From positions 24,216 to 88,215 of the forward strand of contig CABSLA010000004.1 of the NCBI GenBank assembly GCA_902478545.1: DNA of 64,000 bases. The letters are read 5' to 3'. The stretch comes from an uncultured Collinsella sp. (GTDB taxonomy: Bacteria > Actinomycetota > Coriobacteriia > Coriobacteriales > Coriobacteriaceae). Position numbers and translations under genes: made by a program. Shown here piece by piece: positions 44,723 through 53,784 of the stretch (its first letter is position 1; each line of letters begins with the position of its first letter). The notes under the pieces are model-generated. The model had not been told where the DNA came from. It did not search any database and worked only from the letters and a program-made list of their open reading frames with translations.

Positions 44723-47650
44723 TCATTGCTGGATTTCGCTCAAAAACTCAGCGGCGACTTCGTTGCTTTTGAAACGGATGCTGCGGTCTTCTTTCTTGGG
44801 GAATGCCAGCAGCGGGATAGTCCCGTACCAGACAGTTTCCTCGTCAATCACGGCCGCGCACAGCCGCCCTTTGGCCTTGACGGAATAGTCGACGTTCATC
44901 TCGGCAAAAATCGCTTTCGCGTCATCGCGCGGAGGTGAGGCAACATAAACCTCAAGGGTAATCCCACGGGCGGCTGCGCCTGCGAGTGTGGTGGTGAGTT
45001 TCGTGAGGCATGCGGCGGATGCGTAGGATGCGGCTATGAAGGCACTCTTTGTGGCACCGGTGATGTCTTTAATTAATGCCTCAATAGCGTTTGCCGGCTC
45101 TATGAGAATGTTGTAATCGGGTTGCTCGCTGTCCTCTGCTGAATAAATTTCGTACCCCAACTTGGCGTACGTCTTGAGTCTTTTCTGGTACATGCGGGCG
45201 AGCATGGGTATCGACAGGTCAATGTAGTCGAATATCTCAACCTGTTGCTTGCCCTCGTGGCTTCTATGCAGTCTGCCCACCTGCTGCGTTACGCTGCCGT
45301 CCCAAGATATCGGCGTGGCAATGAAAAGGGTGTCAAGGTAGGGCAGATCGAAGCCCTCGCTCAGAAGGCTTTCGGTGGCGACGATGATTCGATGTTCATG
45401 CTCAAAGCCGGGAAGACTGTTCAGTATCGCTTTTCTTTCTTTGGCGCCGATTTCTCCGGTTAAGAGTATGGGCTCGTGTCTGCGATCATTAAGCAACCTG
45501 AACAGTTCCTCAGCATGCTTTTTCCTTTTGGATAGTATGAGCGGATGTCGACCGTTTGACGCTGCTTCGAGGGCGTCATCGACAATCAATTCGTTTCTTG
45601 CCGCATGTGCACACAGCATATCGAGAATCTGATTGAAGCTTGCATCCGGCTCGTAGGCGGATAGCCGAATGCCGGTAAATCTCGGTCGAACGATGCGCTG
45701 GATGCCCTGCTGAATTGCCTGCGTTTTTGGATCGATGACATAGCGAAGCGGGCCGCAGAGCATCGAGAGCGCCCGCGTGAGTCCGTCGGAGCGCTCGGGT
45801 GTCGCGGAGAGGCCATATATATATTTGGCTGGAGCGGACTTGAGGACGAGCTCGAGCTGTGGCGCGGCAGCATGGTGGCATTCGTCGCAGATAATGAGGC
45901 CGTAATTACGAACAAGGTTCTTAACTATCGGCTCCCCGGTTTGGGAGTCTTTGCCAGATAGCGACTGAAAGGAAGCGACGTCGATAAGGCCGCTGACGGC
46001 GGTTTTGCCCCCTCCGATTTGTCCAATAAGGGGAGGTTGCTTTTTGCTGATTCGTCCTTTTGGCGTTCGGACCGGCTCTCTGGTGTCCGTAATGTCGAGA
46101 AATCGTTCGAGCTGCGATTTCCATTGGGCTATGAGCGCGGTCTTTGGAACAATGACGAGCGCCGGAAGACCAACGGCGGCAATAAGATAAGCTCCGATGA
46201 CGGTTTTACCGAAGCCCGTTGGCGCAGACATGATTCCGTCTTCGTATTCAAGCATCTGGTCGGCGGCAATTTGCTGTTCGGGATGAAGGGTCCCTTTGAA
46301 TGCCATCTCAATTGGATTGCCTGTGCTACGTTCGTCTGAATAATGGGCAGTAACGTGGGCTTCTTGAATCAGCTGCTCAAGTTGGGCTTTGCAGCCTCTG
46401 GGAATCGCGACGCGGCCATCTCTAAGTTCGCTGAGGTCTATGAGTCGCGGTTTGCCGAATACTGATTGATGCATAGATTGCGCACGGAAGAACTCCGGGT
46501 TGGCAAATGTCGCAAGCCTGCGGATTTCCATTTGAGCTGCCGGGCTCAGAGACTTTTCGGGGATGTAGAGCATATCGGCTTGTGTGACGGGCAGCGATGA
46601 AGGAAAGTCCCGCGATGTGAGCGGTAGCCGTTTGCGGGGCGTTTGGGCATACCGTTTGGTCTTGTTTGCCACCGTAACTGTTGCTAGCCCGTGTGGGTTG
46701 TCCCCAGTGGTTTCGATCAGATTTTGCACTGTCGAGCGCGGAATCAGCTGGACTTGCGACAGATAAAGCCATTGGTCGGGAAAGGGCTCGAATTGTTCGT
46801 CTACAAATACGCTGTTTCCTTCACGTTGTGCCTTGCCTTGAAAGGGAAGTGCGATGAGGTTTCCAAAGCCTCCATCGGGGATAGTGACCTGAGCGGGGAG
46901 CATTCGATCAAAGGCCTCGAACGTGATTGTTTTATTAAGCACCGCGGCTTCGGTTATGAGGTAACTTCCAAACTCTCTGGCAGCCTTTGCGTCGATTGGC
47001 TCGAGGAAGAAAAACCAGATGTGTGCGCCGTTGCCGGACCTTGAGCGCTCAACGGCGGCGTTAATGCTCCGTCGTTTTGCAACAAGCCGTACGGCATTTG
47101 TTGCCTCTTTCCAGTCCGCTTTGTCAAAATCGATGACGAGAACTTTCGTGTTGCAGTCCCTGTCGAGAACATATTGCCCAAGGACATCGCGGAACCGGTC
47201 ATCGTTGCCTTTAAAGTGAGCAATGATTGCGGCATCGCTTAATTCGGGGAAGATGCGATTGCCGCATTCTGCGCATTTGACTCTTTGATGGGCTGCTTTG
47301 GGGCAAATTCCCGACTTCCACTCGTTTGCGCAAGCGGGCGTATAGCCGATACCTCCGTCTTTTCTGCGATATCCATGAGCGTAAACATCTTTACGTCCGG
47401 TAAAGAGACTGCGAAAGAGCTCGAGTTTGTCACGTGCTGGGCTCGCGCTGGTGACGATGCCCTCGATTCGCGCTCGTTCATCGAACAAAGCGCCAGCTTC
47501 TTCCCACTCTTCAAGTGTGGCGTAGCGTACGTCTGAACCGTTGTTGCAAATGACGATTTGTCGGTGTGGGTCGGAGGTGTGCGCGATCGTCTGATCGTAT
47601 TTAAATTGTGCGGTCCCAAAGAGGGCGTATTGATGTAAAGGCTTGGACAT
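44723..47650 (-). CDS. TOTE-type primase-helicase with C-terminal PLD-like nuclease
   Basis: The 975-residue product joins an archaeo-eukaryotic primase (AEP) domain to an SF2 helicase. The AEP part (about 60-320) has the metal-binding VLVIDFD (D174, D176), GNGAHIWFFF with H210, and a four-Cys zinc segment near 107-129. The helicase has Walker A SAPTGFGKT (about 478-486), IICDECHHAAA (about 584-594), and VTQQVGRLHRSHEG. The C-terminus (about 880-975) resembles a PLD-type nuclease end. This domain set is that of TOTE conflict systems, thought to be defence elements that act on nucleic acid of invaders. The start ATG 47650 lacks a strong ribosome site; a palindrome at 47654-47704 covers its upstream region. 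Confidence 0.85.
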   Translation of the reverse strand: MSKPLHQYALFGTAQFKYDQTIAHTSDPHRQIVICNNGSDVRYATLEEWEEAGALFDERARIEGIVTSASPARDKLELFRSLFTGRKDVYAHGYRRKDGGIGYTPACANEWKSGICPKAAHQRVKCAECGNRIFPELSDAAIIAHFKGNDDRFRDVLGQYVLDRDCNTKVLVIDFDKADWKEATNAVRLVAKRRSINAAVERSRSGNGAHIWFFFLEPIDAKAAREFGSYLITEAAVLNKTITFEAFDRMLPAQVTIPDGGFGNLIALPFQGKAQREGNSVFVDEQFEPFPDQWLYLSQVQLIPRSTVQNLIETTGDNPHGLATVTVANKTKRYAQTPRKRLPLTSRDFPSSLPVTQADMLYIPEKSLSPAAQMEIRRLATFANPEFFRAQSMHQSVFGKPRLIDLSELRDGRVAIPRGCKAQLEQLIQEAHVTAHYSDERSTGNPIEMAFKGTLHPEQQIAADQMLEYEDGIMSAPTGFGKTVIGAYLIAAVGLPALVIVPKTALIAQWKSQLERFLDITDTREPVRTPKGRISKKQPPLIGQIGGGKTAVSGLIDVASFQSLSGKDSQTGEPIVKNLVRNYGLIICDECHHAAAPQLELVLKSAPAKYIYGLSATPERSDGLTRALSMLCGPLRYVIDPKTQAIQQGIQRIVRPRFTGIRLSAYEPDASFNQILDMLCAHAARNELIVDDALEAASNGRHPLILSKRKKHAEELFRLLNDRRHEPILLTGEIGAKERKAILNSLPGFEHEHRIIVATESLLSEGFDLPYLDTLFIATPISWDGSVTQQVGRLHRSHEGKQQVEIFDYIDLSIPMLARMYQKRLKTYAKLGYEIYSAEDSEQPDYNILIEPANAIEALIKDITGATKSAFIAASYASAACLTKLTTTLAGAAARGITLEVYVASPPRDDAKAIFAEMNVDYSVKAKGRLCAAVIDEETVWYGTIPLLAFPKKEDRSIRFKSNEVAAEFLSEIQQ

Positions 47651-47653
47651 TCG

Positions 47654-47704
47654 AATGCCGTACTCTCGTCTTAAAGGAGTTTATTGAGATGAGAGTACGG
47701 CATT
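47654..47704. promoter_or_regulatory. Palindrome at the start of the primase-helicase gene
   Basis: A perfect 14-bp inverted repeat AATGCCGTACTCTC / GAGAGTACGGCATT (47654-47667, 47691-47704), beginning three bases upstream of the ATG. In the plus direction it is followed by TCGTTTTTTT and would terminate; as a leader in the minus direction it could hide the start region or be an operator. Confidence 0.6.
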
Positions 47705-47869
47705 TCGTTTTTTTGGGATACTCGACATCGATTTTGGTTCGGCAACGGTGGGTTGTCGCTCCGTGAACGGTGCCTGGCCCGCGCCGGAACGTGTGGCTGC
47801 TGGTCTTAAATGGCTTTAGCGGTCATGAGATGGGCTGGAGGCGTGGGGGTCAAGCCACCAGGAGACCCC

Positions 47870-48089
47870 GTGGTCAAAAAATGGCAAATATGAGTACTGT
47901 TGCTAGGATAGAATCATATCATTTGGAAAGTATTTAAGACCAATTGGCTGCGATTGCATATATCAACCCCCTAAATACGACGATTCGGTGCTTTATGGAG
48001 CTTGAAAATCGGTGGAAGTGGGCAATTTCAGCGAAATTTTGCTGTTACTAAAATTGTGACAGTACTCATATTTGCCGTTTTTTCCCACT
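47870..48089. repeat. MITE-like repeat, copy 2
   Basis: The 220-base element ends GTGGTCAAAAAATGGC ... GTACTGTT and GTGACAGTACTCATATTTGC ... TTTTTTCCCAC, matching copy 1 at 16918-17147. The interior differs, except for a conserved inner right part GCTGTTACTAAAATT (copy 1 GCTGCTACTAAATTT). No open frame of note lies in it. Confidence 0.78.
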
Positions 48090-48182
48090 GGGTATCGTCG
48101 GGGGCCAATTAGAGCTCCCCGTACAGCTGGGAACGCGCCGATTGCCAGCAATATCTTGTATGCGGATGGCGCAGCAAAAAAG

Positions 48183-48246
48183 TTGCGGTGGAATAGGGAT
48201 TGATTTGCGGCTGATAAGCCAAAAAACAGTCCCTATTCCACCGCAA
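48183..48246. repeat. 64-base fold-back repeat, copy 2
   Basis: TTGCGGTGGAATAGGGA / TCCCTATTCCACCGCAA (48183-48199, 48230-48246), with inner hairpin GGCT-GATA-AGCC. Compared with copy 1 the inner stem has compensating changes. It ends 16 bases before the stop of the DegV gene and may act as its terminator. Confidence 0.85.
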
Positions 48247-48261
48247 GTGGTAAAGGTGCCT

Positions 48262-49122
48262 CTAGTGAACGGGCTGGTAGCGGGGGCAGTAGCTGATGGC
48301 GATGGCGTCCACGCCCACGTGGGTTGCGATGGTGCAGCCGATGGGGCCGGTGCCGGCGTCGACGTAGTCTTGGCCCGCGAGCGCTTGGTTGACGAGTTCC
48401 TGCTCCTCGGCAGCGCCGGTTGTGAGCACGCGCACGCTCGAGCCCGGGTGCTCGGCCAAAAACGCGAGGCAGTCGGCCATGGTGTTGGCGACGATGCGCT
48501 TGGCGCCGCGGCCCTTTTTGATGGCCTTGATCTCGCCCGACTGCCACTCCGGCGAAACGGCCAGGCGAATGTTGAGCATCTGCGTCAGCTGACCGGCGAG
48601 CTTGGGGGCGCGGCCGTTTTTGACCAGGTTCTCGAGCGTTCGGGGAATCAGCAGCAGGTGGGCGTCGGGCAACGTCGCGCGGATCTGCGCCTCGGTCTCG
48701 TCCAAGCTGCGGGCGTCCTCGCGCATGGCAAGCGCGTACTCCACCAGCAGACCCTCGGCGCCCGAGCCGGTGCGCGAATCGATGCAGCGCACGTCGAGCT
48801 CGTGGGTCTCGGCGACCAGGCATGCGTTGGAATAGCAGGCGGACCACTCGCTGCACAGCGAGATAAAGATCGCGCTGTCGTGGCCATCGGCGCGCACGCG
48901 GTCAAACAGCGCCTTGAACTCGCCGGCGCTCGGCTGCGAGGTGTGCGGCAGCTGCTCGGAGCCGGCCATGCGCGCGACGTATTCCTCGGCAGTAATCTGC
49001 ACCTGGTCGAGCAGGTCCTCGCCCTCGATAATCACATGCAGCGGAATCACGTAAATGCCGAGCTCTTGGGCGCGGGCGGGGGAGATGTCCGACGTGGAGT
49101 CGGTTATGATGGCAAAAGACAT
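48262..49122 (-). CDS. DegV family protein (second copy)
   Basis: The 286-residue product shows the DegV pattern: MSFAIITDSTSDISPARA, LHVIIEGED, PHTSQPSAGEF, SLCSEWSACYSNA, VRCIDSRTGSGAEGLLV and a C-terminal GPIGCTIATHVGVDAIAISY. The SxxxS fatty-acid contact segment reads SEWSA rather than the usual SG-IS-GT of the first copy, so the ligand may differ. ATG 49122 has GAAAGG upstream; a longer frame to 49179 has no site. It diverges from the HAD gene at 49279. Confidence 0.9.
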   Translation of the reverse strand: MSFAIITDSTSDISPARAQELGIYVIPLHVIIEGEDLLDQVQITAEEYVARMAGSEQLPHTSQPSAGEFKALFDRVRADGHDSAIFISLCSEWSACYSNACLVAETHELDVRCIDSRTGSGAEGLLVEYALAMREDARSLDETEAQIRATLPDAHLLLIPRTLENLVKNGRAPKLAGQLTQMLNIRLAVSPEWQSGEIKAIKKGRGAKRIVANTMADCLAFLAEHPGSSVRVLTTGAAEEQELVNQALAGQDYVDAGTGPIGCTIATHVGVDAIAISYCPRYQPVH

Positions 49123-49278
49123 AATTGCACCTTTCGTTGGGGCGCGACGGCGCCGCCTTCTGAGAGCAAAGTGCGACAAGTATAGTGGAGTTGCTCTACA
49201 TTGCTAGGTTCAATTGTTGAATAGTCAACAGTTTGAAGTGTCGGTGTGGAAATCATCAACTGGGGAAGAGGGATACCG

Positions 49279-49941
49279 ATGGAGGCGCTGGAGATAGGCA
49301 AGCGGCCGGTCGTGCTGTTTGATTTCGATGGCACGGTGGCAGATACGGGTCGGGCGGTGATGACCTCGACACGCAAAACGTTGGCCGCGCGCGGATTTTC
49401 GGAGGCGCAGATGGGTGACCTGCGTCGCATGATCGGGCCTCCGCTGTGGAAGAGCTTCCACGACTTTTACGGCTTTACGCGCGAGGAGTCGCTCGTGGTG
49501 GCCGACGAGTACCGTGCCTTTTTTGACGAGCTGGGTCCGGAGGAGTATCCCGTGTTCGACGGAATCCCCGAGCTGCTCGATGGCTTGGCGGCGCAGGGTC
49601 ATCGCATGGCCGTGGCGACGTCTCGCATGGAGGCAAAGTGTATCGACATGGTGCATGAGCTGGGGCTTTCTCAGTTTGAGGCGGTGGTTGGCATGAATCC
49701 GCCGCAGGGACGCGAGACCAAGGCCGATTCGGTCCGCGACGCCCTGGCGGCGCTTGGCGCGACTGCCGACGAGGCCGTGATGATCGGCGACCGCTTTAAC
49801 GACGTGGAGGGCGCGCACGCGATGGGCGTGCCGTGCATCGGCATCTATTCGGGCGCGGCGGCGCCGGGCGAGCACGAGTCGGCGGGTGCCGATGCGGTGG
49901 TGCACTCGGTGGCAGAGCTTGCTAAACTTTTCGCTATCTAA
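49279..49941 (+). CDS. HAD-superfamily phosphatase, phosphoglycolate-phosphatase-like
   Basis: The 220-residue product has the HAD motifs: nucleophile FDFDGTVADTG (about 14-24), motif II VATSRMEAK, and motif III-IV MIGDRFNDVEGA. The helical cap between 25 and 90 identifies subfamily I like phosphoglycolate phosphatase. The substrate is not certain. ATG 49279 has GAAGAGGGA upstream. The peptidase gene follows 54 bases later in the same direction and may be in the same transcript. Confidence 0.88.
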   Translation: MEALEIGKRPVVLFDFDGTVADTGRAVMTSTRKTLAARGFSEAQMGDLRRMIGPPLWKSFHDFYGFTREESLVVADEYRAFFDELGPEEYPVFDGIPELLDGLAAQGHRMAVATSRMEAKCIDMVHELGLSQFEAVVGMNPPQGRETKADSVRDALAALGATADEAVMIGDRFNDVEGAHAMGVPCIGIYSGAAAPGEHESAGADAVVHSVAELAKLFAI

Positions 49942-49995
49942 TGACGTAATGTGAGGGGCGGGCGTGCCCGTCGCTCATTGCTAAGGAGGTCGTCC

Positions 49996-51432
49996 ATGAA
50001 TCAGGTGGAGCAGAGCGTTACCGAGTATGTCGACGAGGTCTGGGAGGATGTCGTCGCCGATATCGAGCAGCTGGTGAGTTATCCGTCCGTGGCTGTTGCC
50101 GCCGGTGCGGAGCCCGGCGCGCCGTTTGGTCGCCCGGTCCGCGACGCGCTCGATTGCGCGCTCGGTATCGCGCAAAAGCTCGGCTATCAGACGAGCGACG
50201 ACAAGGGCTATGTGGGCATCGCCGACATTCCCGGCCGCGGCGACAAGCAGCTCGCGACCATTTGCCACGTGGACGTGGTTCCCGCCGGCCCTGGCTGGAA
50301 CACCGACCCGTTCGCCATGGAGCGCCGCGAGGGCTGGCTGCTCGGTCGCGGCGTGATTGACGACAAGGGTCCGGCGGTGCTGTCGCTCTACGCCGGCGCT
50401 TACCTTCTCAAGCACGGCATTGTTCCGCGCTACACCTTCCGCGCACTGCTGGGCTGCGATGAGGAAGTGGGCATGTCCGACGTTCACCATTATCTGGAGA
50501 ACCACGCAGACCCCGACTTTCTGTTTACGCCCGATGCCGAGTTCCCGGTCTGCAATGCCGAGAAGGGCCAGTTTGGGGCGACGTTCGTGAGTCCCAAGAT
50601 CGACGGCGGGCGCATTGTGTCCTGGAGCGGCGCCGAGGCGAGCAATGCCATTCCGTCGCAGTCTATCTGCGAGCTCGCGATTGCCGCCGATGAGCTGCCG
50701 GCGCCCATCGAGAACGCCGACCGTCTGGAGATCACGGCGCTTGATAATGGACATGCGCAGATTTTCGCCCACGGTATTGGCGGCCACGCTTCGATGCCTG
50801 AGGGCACCATCAATGCCGTCGGCCTGATCGTGTCGTATCTGCGCGAGGCCGAGGACGCGTTTGGTGCACGCGACGAGCGCCTGCTAACGCCTGCCGAGCA
50901 CGAGTTTGTCAAGTTTTTGGCCTTTGTGCATGCGGACGCCTATGGTCGCGGCCTGGGTATCGACGCGACGAGCCCGGCGTTTGGCCCGCTCACCTGCAAT
51001 CCCGGCGTCATCCGTGTGGTGGATGGCCACATCGAGCAGGTCATCGACGTGCGCTTCCCCGATAGCACCAGTGCCGATACCATCCGCGAGCAGCTCGAGC
51101 CGCTCGTGGGCCGTTTTGGTGTGACGTGCCAGCTGGGTCGCGCGAAGGTGCCGTTCTCGGTGTCTGCCGACGATCCGGCCGTGAAGGCGCTTATTGATAC
51201 CTATAACGAGTTTACGGGCAAGCATGCTGAGCCCTTTGCCATGGGCGGCGGTACGTACGCGCGCAACTTTGCCCGCGCCGTCTCGTTTGGCCCCGAGGAG
51301 ACCGGCCTGGAGCTGCCCGAGTGGGGCGGCCAGATGCACGGTCCCAACGAGTGCGCCAACGAGGAACAGCTCAAGCAGGCGCTCAAGATCTATATTGTGG
51401 CCATCTTAAAGCTCAACGAGTTGGAGCTGTAG
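49996..51432 (+). CDS. M20-family dipeptidase (Sapep/PepV-like)
   Basis: M20 enzymes are zinc peptidases. The 478-residue product carries the metal-ligand segments in order: TICHVDVVPAG (His about 87), RGVIDDKGPA (Asp about 119), GCDEEVGMSD (Glu about 152-154), and the late PFAMGGGTYAR with HGPNECA. The size and the GPAVLSLYAG segment match the Sapep/PepV type, which act on dipeptides or beta-Ala peptides. ATG 49996 has AAGGAGG upstream (49982-49988). A structured repeat follows after about 45 bases. Confidence 0.92.
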   Translation: MNQVEQSVTEYVDEVWEDVVADIEQLVSYPSVAVAAGAEPGAPFGRPVRDALDCALGIAQKLGYQTSDDKGYVGIADIPGRGDKQLATICHVDVVPAGPGWNTDPFAMERREGWLLGRGVIDDKGPAVLSLYAGAYLLKHGIVPRYTFRALLGCDEEVGMSDVHHYLENHADPDFLFTPDAEFPVCNAEKGQFGATFVSPKIDGGRIVSWSGAEASNAIPSQSICELAIAADELPAPIENADRLEITALDNGHAQIFAHGIGGHASMPEGTINAVGLIVSYLREAEDAFGARDERLLTPAEHEFVKFLAFVHADAYGRGLGIDATSPAFGPLTCNPGVIRVVDGHIEQVIDVRFPDSTSADTIREQLEPLVGRFGVTCQLGRAKVPFSVSADDPAVKALIDTYNEFTGKHAEPFAMGGGTYARNFARAVSFGPEETGLELPEWGGQMHGPNECANEEQLKQALKIYIVAILKLNELEL

Positions 51433-51475
51433 GGCTTCCCCTATATCCTGCTTGGATACAAACTTGCATTACTAA

Positions 51476-51650
51476 GGTTACGCGGTTTTACCAAACCGCG
51501 TAACCAGTCGACGCTACAAGCCCGCCAGAGCGGCAATCTGCCTTTCAACTTCGGTGGCATGATCAAAAGATCGATGCCACCTTGTTTCAAGGCACCTTGC
51601 TCGCTCTGGCGGGCTTTCGCTGTCGTTGCCAAAACACCGGCGTTGCTGGG
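51476..51650 (+). repeat. Covarying structured intergenic element, copy 3
   Basis: First hairpin GGTTACGCGGTTT / AAACCGCGTAACC (51476-51488, 51493-51505). The inner G-C order is swapped with respect to copies 1 and 2, yet pairing stays. Outer stem GCCCGCCAGAGCG / CGCTCTGGCGGGC (51520-51532, 51602-51614), inner stem TGCCTT / AAGGCA, tip GGTGGCATGATC with AAAA loop and GATC-G-ATGCCACC, where T-A replaces C-G of copy 2. Confidence 0.8.
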
Positions 51651-51708
51651 GTAGTCGTTGGGGACGCTCTTAAATGACTAGTCAAACAAGAGCGTCCCCA
51701 ATGACTAC
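51651..51708. repeat. 58-base fold-back starting GTAGTC
   Basis: GTAGTCGTTGGGGACGCTCT with its inverse AGAGCGTCCCCAATGACTAC (51651-51670 and 51689-51708), apart from a wobble pair, flanking the palindrome TGACTAGTCA. Copies of the same design follow the other two structured elements. The 200 bases from 51709 to pstS show no clear gene or PHO-box-like direct repeat. Confidence 0.8.
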
Positions 51709-51909
51709 TTTGCTCTGGTGTAAAAGGTGCGCCATGTTCGGCGCTGGATTGTTATTCGTTTGTAAAGGCTGGGCAGCGCTTGCGGTAAGGGTCTATCAGA
51801 TGCCCGTAAGAAACCGCAGCTGGCGCGGCTGCCGCCCGATCGAGGTCGTATCTTTCCAAGCAGCAAAGCGGGCAGGGTGCCCGCGAGTCGCATGTATGAA
51901 AGGAAGATC

Positions 51910-52851
51910 ATGCTCGATCAGGCTTATTCTCGTCGTCAGCTCCTCGGCCTCGCTGGTGGTCTTGCCAGCATCGTCGGTCTCGGTCTCGTTGGCTGCGGTG
52001 GCTCCAACGCTTCCGATGCCGCCGACAAGGGTAGCGCCGCCGCTGCTGCCGAGTCCGTCTCCGGCGAGGTGACCTACGACGGCGCCTCCTCGTTCCAGGC
52101 TCTCGTCGAGGCTGCTGCCGAGAAGTTCATGGACGCCAACCCCGACGTCTCCGTCTCCGGCTCGGGTAACGGTTCGGGCAAGGGCCTGACCGCTGTCGCC
52201 GCTGGCACCGTCACCATCGGTAACTCCGACGTCTTCGCCGAGACCAAGCTCGAGGCCGACCAGGTCAAGAATCTCGTCGACCACGAGGTCGCCGTCGTTG
52301 GCATGGGTCCCGTCGTCTCCAAGAACGTGACGGTCGACGACCTGTCCCTCGAGCAGCTCAAGGGTATCTTCTCCGGCCAGATCACCAACTGGAAGGAGGT
52401 CGGCGGCGACGACGTCAAGATCGTCGTTCTCAACCGCAAGGCTGGCTCCGGCACCCGTGCCACCTTCGAGGCCGCCGTTTTTGGCGACGAGGCCGTCGAC
52501 TTTAAGGGCGACGCCGAGCTCGACAAGTCCGGCGATGTCCAGACTCAGATGGGCAGTACCGACAACGCCATCTCCTACCTCGACTTCTCGCACTTCGATG
52601 ACTCCAAGTTCAACGCCATCAAGGTCGAGGGCGTCGAGCCCAAGAGCAAGAACGTCACCGACGACTCCTTCAAGATCTGGGCGACCGAGCACATGTACTG
52701 CTCCAAGGACGCCGACGAGGCCACCAAGGCCTTCCTGGAGTTTATGCTCTCCGACGACGTCCAGGGCAAGCTCGTCGAGGAGCAGGGCTTCATCCCCGTC
52801 TCTGCCATGAAGGTCGTCAAGGACGCCAGCGGCAAGGTCTCCGCTAAATAA
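51910..52851 (+). CDS. pstS: PstS, phosphate-binding lipoprotein
   Basis: PstS is the extracellular phosphate-binding subunit of the Pst ABC importer. The 313-residue product begins with a Tat-like pair (SRRQLLGLAGG) and lipobox LVGC (lipidated Cys about residue 28). The phosphate-contact segments GSGNGSGKGLTAVAAG and RKAGSGTRATFE are visible. ATG 51910 has AAGGAAG upstream, and a frame open to 51877 lacks one. It is the first of four genes in tight order. Confidence 0.93.
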   Translation: MLDQAYSRRQLLGLAGGLASIVGLGLVGCGGSNASDAADKGSAAAAAESVSGEVTYDGASSFQALVEAAAEKFMDANPDVSVSGSGNGSGKGLTAVAAGTVTIGNSDVFAETKLEADQVKNLVDHEVAVVGMGPVVSKNVTVDDLSLEQLKGIFSGQITNWKEVGGDDVKIVVLNRKAGSGTRATFEAAVFGDEAVDFKGDAELDKSGDVQTQMGSTDNAISYLDFSHFDDSKFNAIKVEGVEPKSKNVTDDSFKIWATEHMYCSKDADEATKAFLEFMLSDDVQGKLVEEQGFIPVSAMKVVKDASGKVSAK

Positions 52852-52875
52852 GTAATCGCCCCGGAAAGGTTTGCA

Positions 52876-53784
52876 ATGGCAAAACAGCTGCCAAAGCGCG
52901 ACCTTGAGAACGTGGGCCTGGGCGTCACGGGCGCGTGCGTTGCGCTCGTGACGCTTGTCGTTGCCGCGCTCATCTTTATGGTCGCCCAAAAGGGCCTCTC
53001 GGCTTTTATCAAGGACGGCGTCTCGGTCGTCGAGTTCTTCACCGGCACCAAGTGGGACCTGGCCAACACGGCCAAAAACGGCCTGCCCTACACCGGCGCC
53101 CTGCCCCTGATCGTCACCTCGTTTGCGGTCATGGTGCTCTCCACGCTCATCGCGCTGCCCATCGCCATCGGCTCTGCCATCTTTGCGGTCGAGATTAGCC
53201 CTAAGTTTGGTTCCAAGATCTTTCAGCCGCTCATTGAGCTTTTGACCGGTATTCCCTCGGTCGTCTTTGGCCTTATTGGCTTTCACGTGGTCGTCGGCCT
53301 TATGAAGAGCGTTTTCCATGTGAGCACGGGTCTGGGCATCTTGCCCGGCGCCATCGTGCTGGCCGTCATGATCCTGCCGACGATGACCACGCTTTCGGTC
53401 GATGGCCTGCGTGCCGTGCCCGACAGCTACCGTCAGGGCTCGCTCGCACTGGGCTACACCCGCTGGCAGACCATCTGGCACGTGGTGCTCAAGTCTGCCA
53501 TGCCGTCGCTCATGACTGCGGTCATCCTGGGTATGACCCGCGCCTTTGGCGAGACGCTCGCCGTGCGCATGGTTATCGGCGGCATCGAGGCCATGCCGAC
53601 GTCGCTGCTGTCGCCGGCGTCCACCATCACCACCACGCTCACCACGTCCATGGCGGTCTACGCCGAGGGCTCGGCCCAGGACGACGTCCTGTGGGCACTC
53701 GGTCTGCTGCTGATGGGCATGAGCCTCATCTTCATCCTGATCATCCATCTCATTGGCCGCAAGGGGGCGAAGGCTCGTGGCTAG
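52876..53784 (+). CDS. pstC: PstC, phosphate ABC transporter permease
   Basis: PstC and PstA form the membrane channel of the importer. The 302-residue product has six hydrophobic segments. It also carries the coupling motif EAA-like region GSLALGYTRWQTIWHVVLKSAMPSL (about 195-219) and the typical LTGIPSVVFGLIGF. It lies 24 bases after pstS with a GGAAAGG site, and its end overlaps the pstA start by eight bases, so translation is coupled. Confidence 0.93.
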   Translation: MAKQLPKRDLENVGLGVTGACVALVTLVVAALIFMVAQKGLSAFIKDGVSVVEFFTGTKWDLANTAKNGLPYTGALPLIVTSFAVMVLSTLIALPIAIGSAIFAVEISPKFGSKIFQPLIELLTGIPSVVFGLIGFHVVVGLMKSVFHVSTGLGILPGAIVLAVMILPTMTTLSVDGLRAVPDSYRQGSLALGYTRWQTIWHVVLKSAMPSLMTAVILGMTRAFGETLAVRMVIGGIEAMPTSLLSPASTITTTLTTSMAVYAEGSAQDDVLWALGLLLMGMSLIFILIIHLIGRKGAKARG

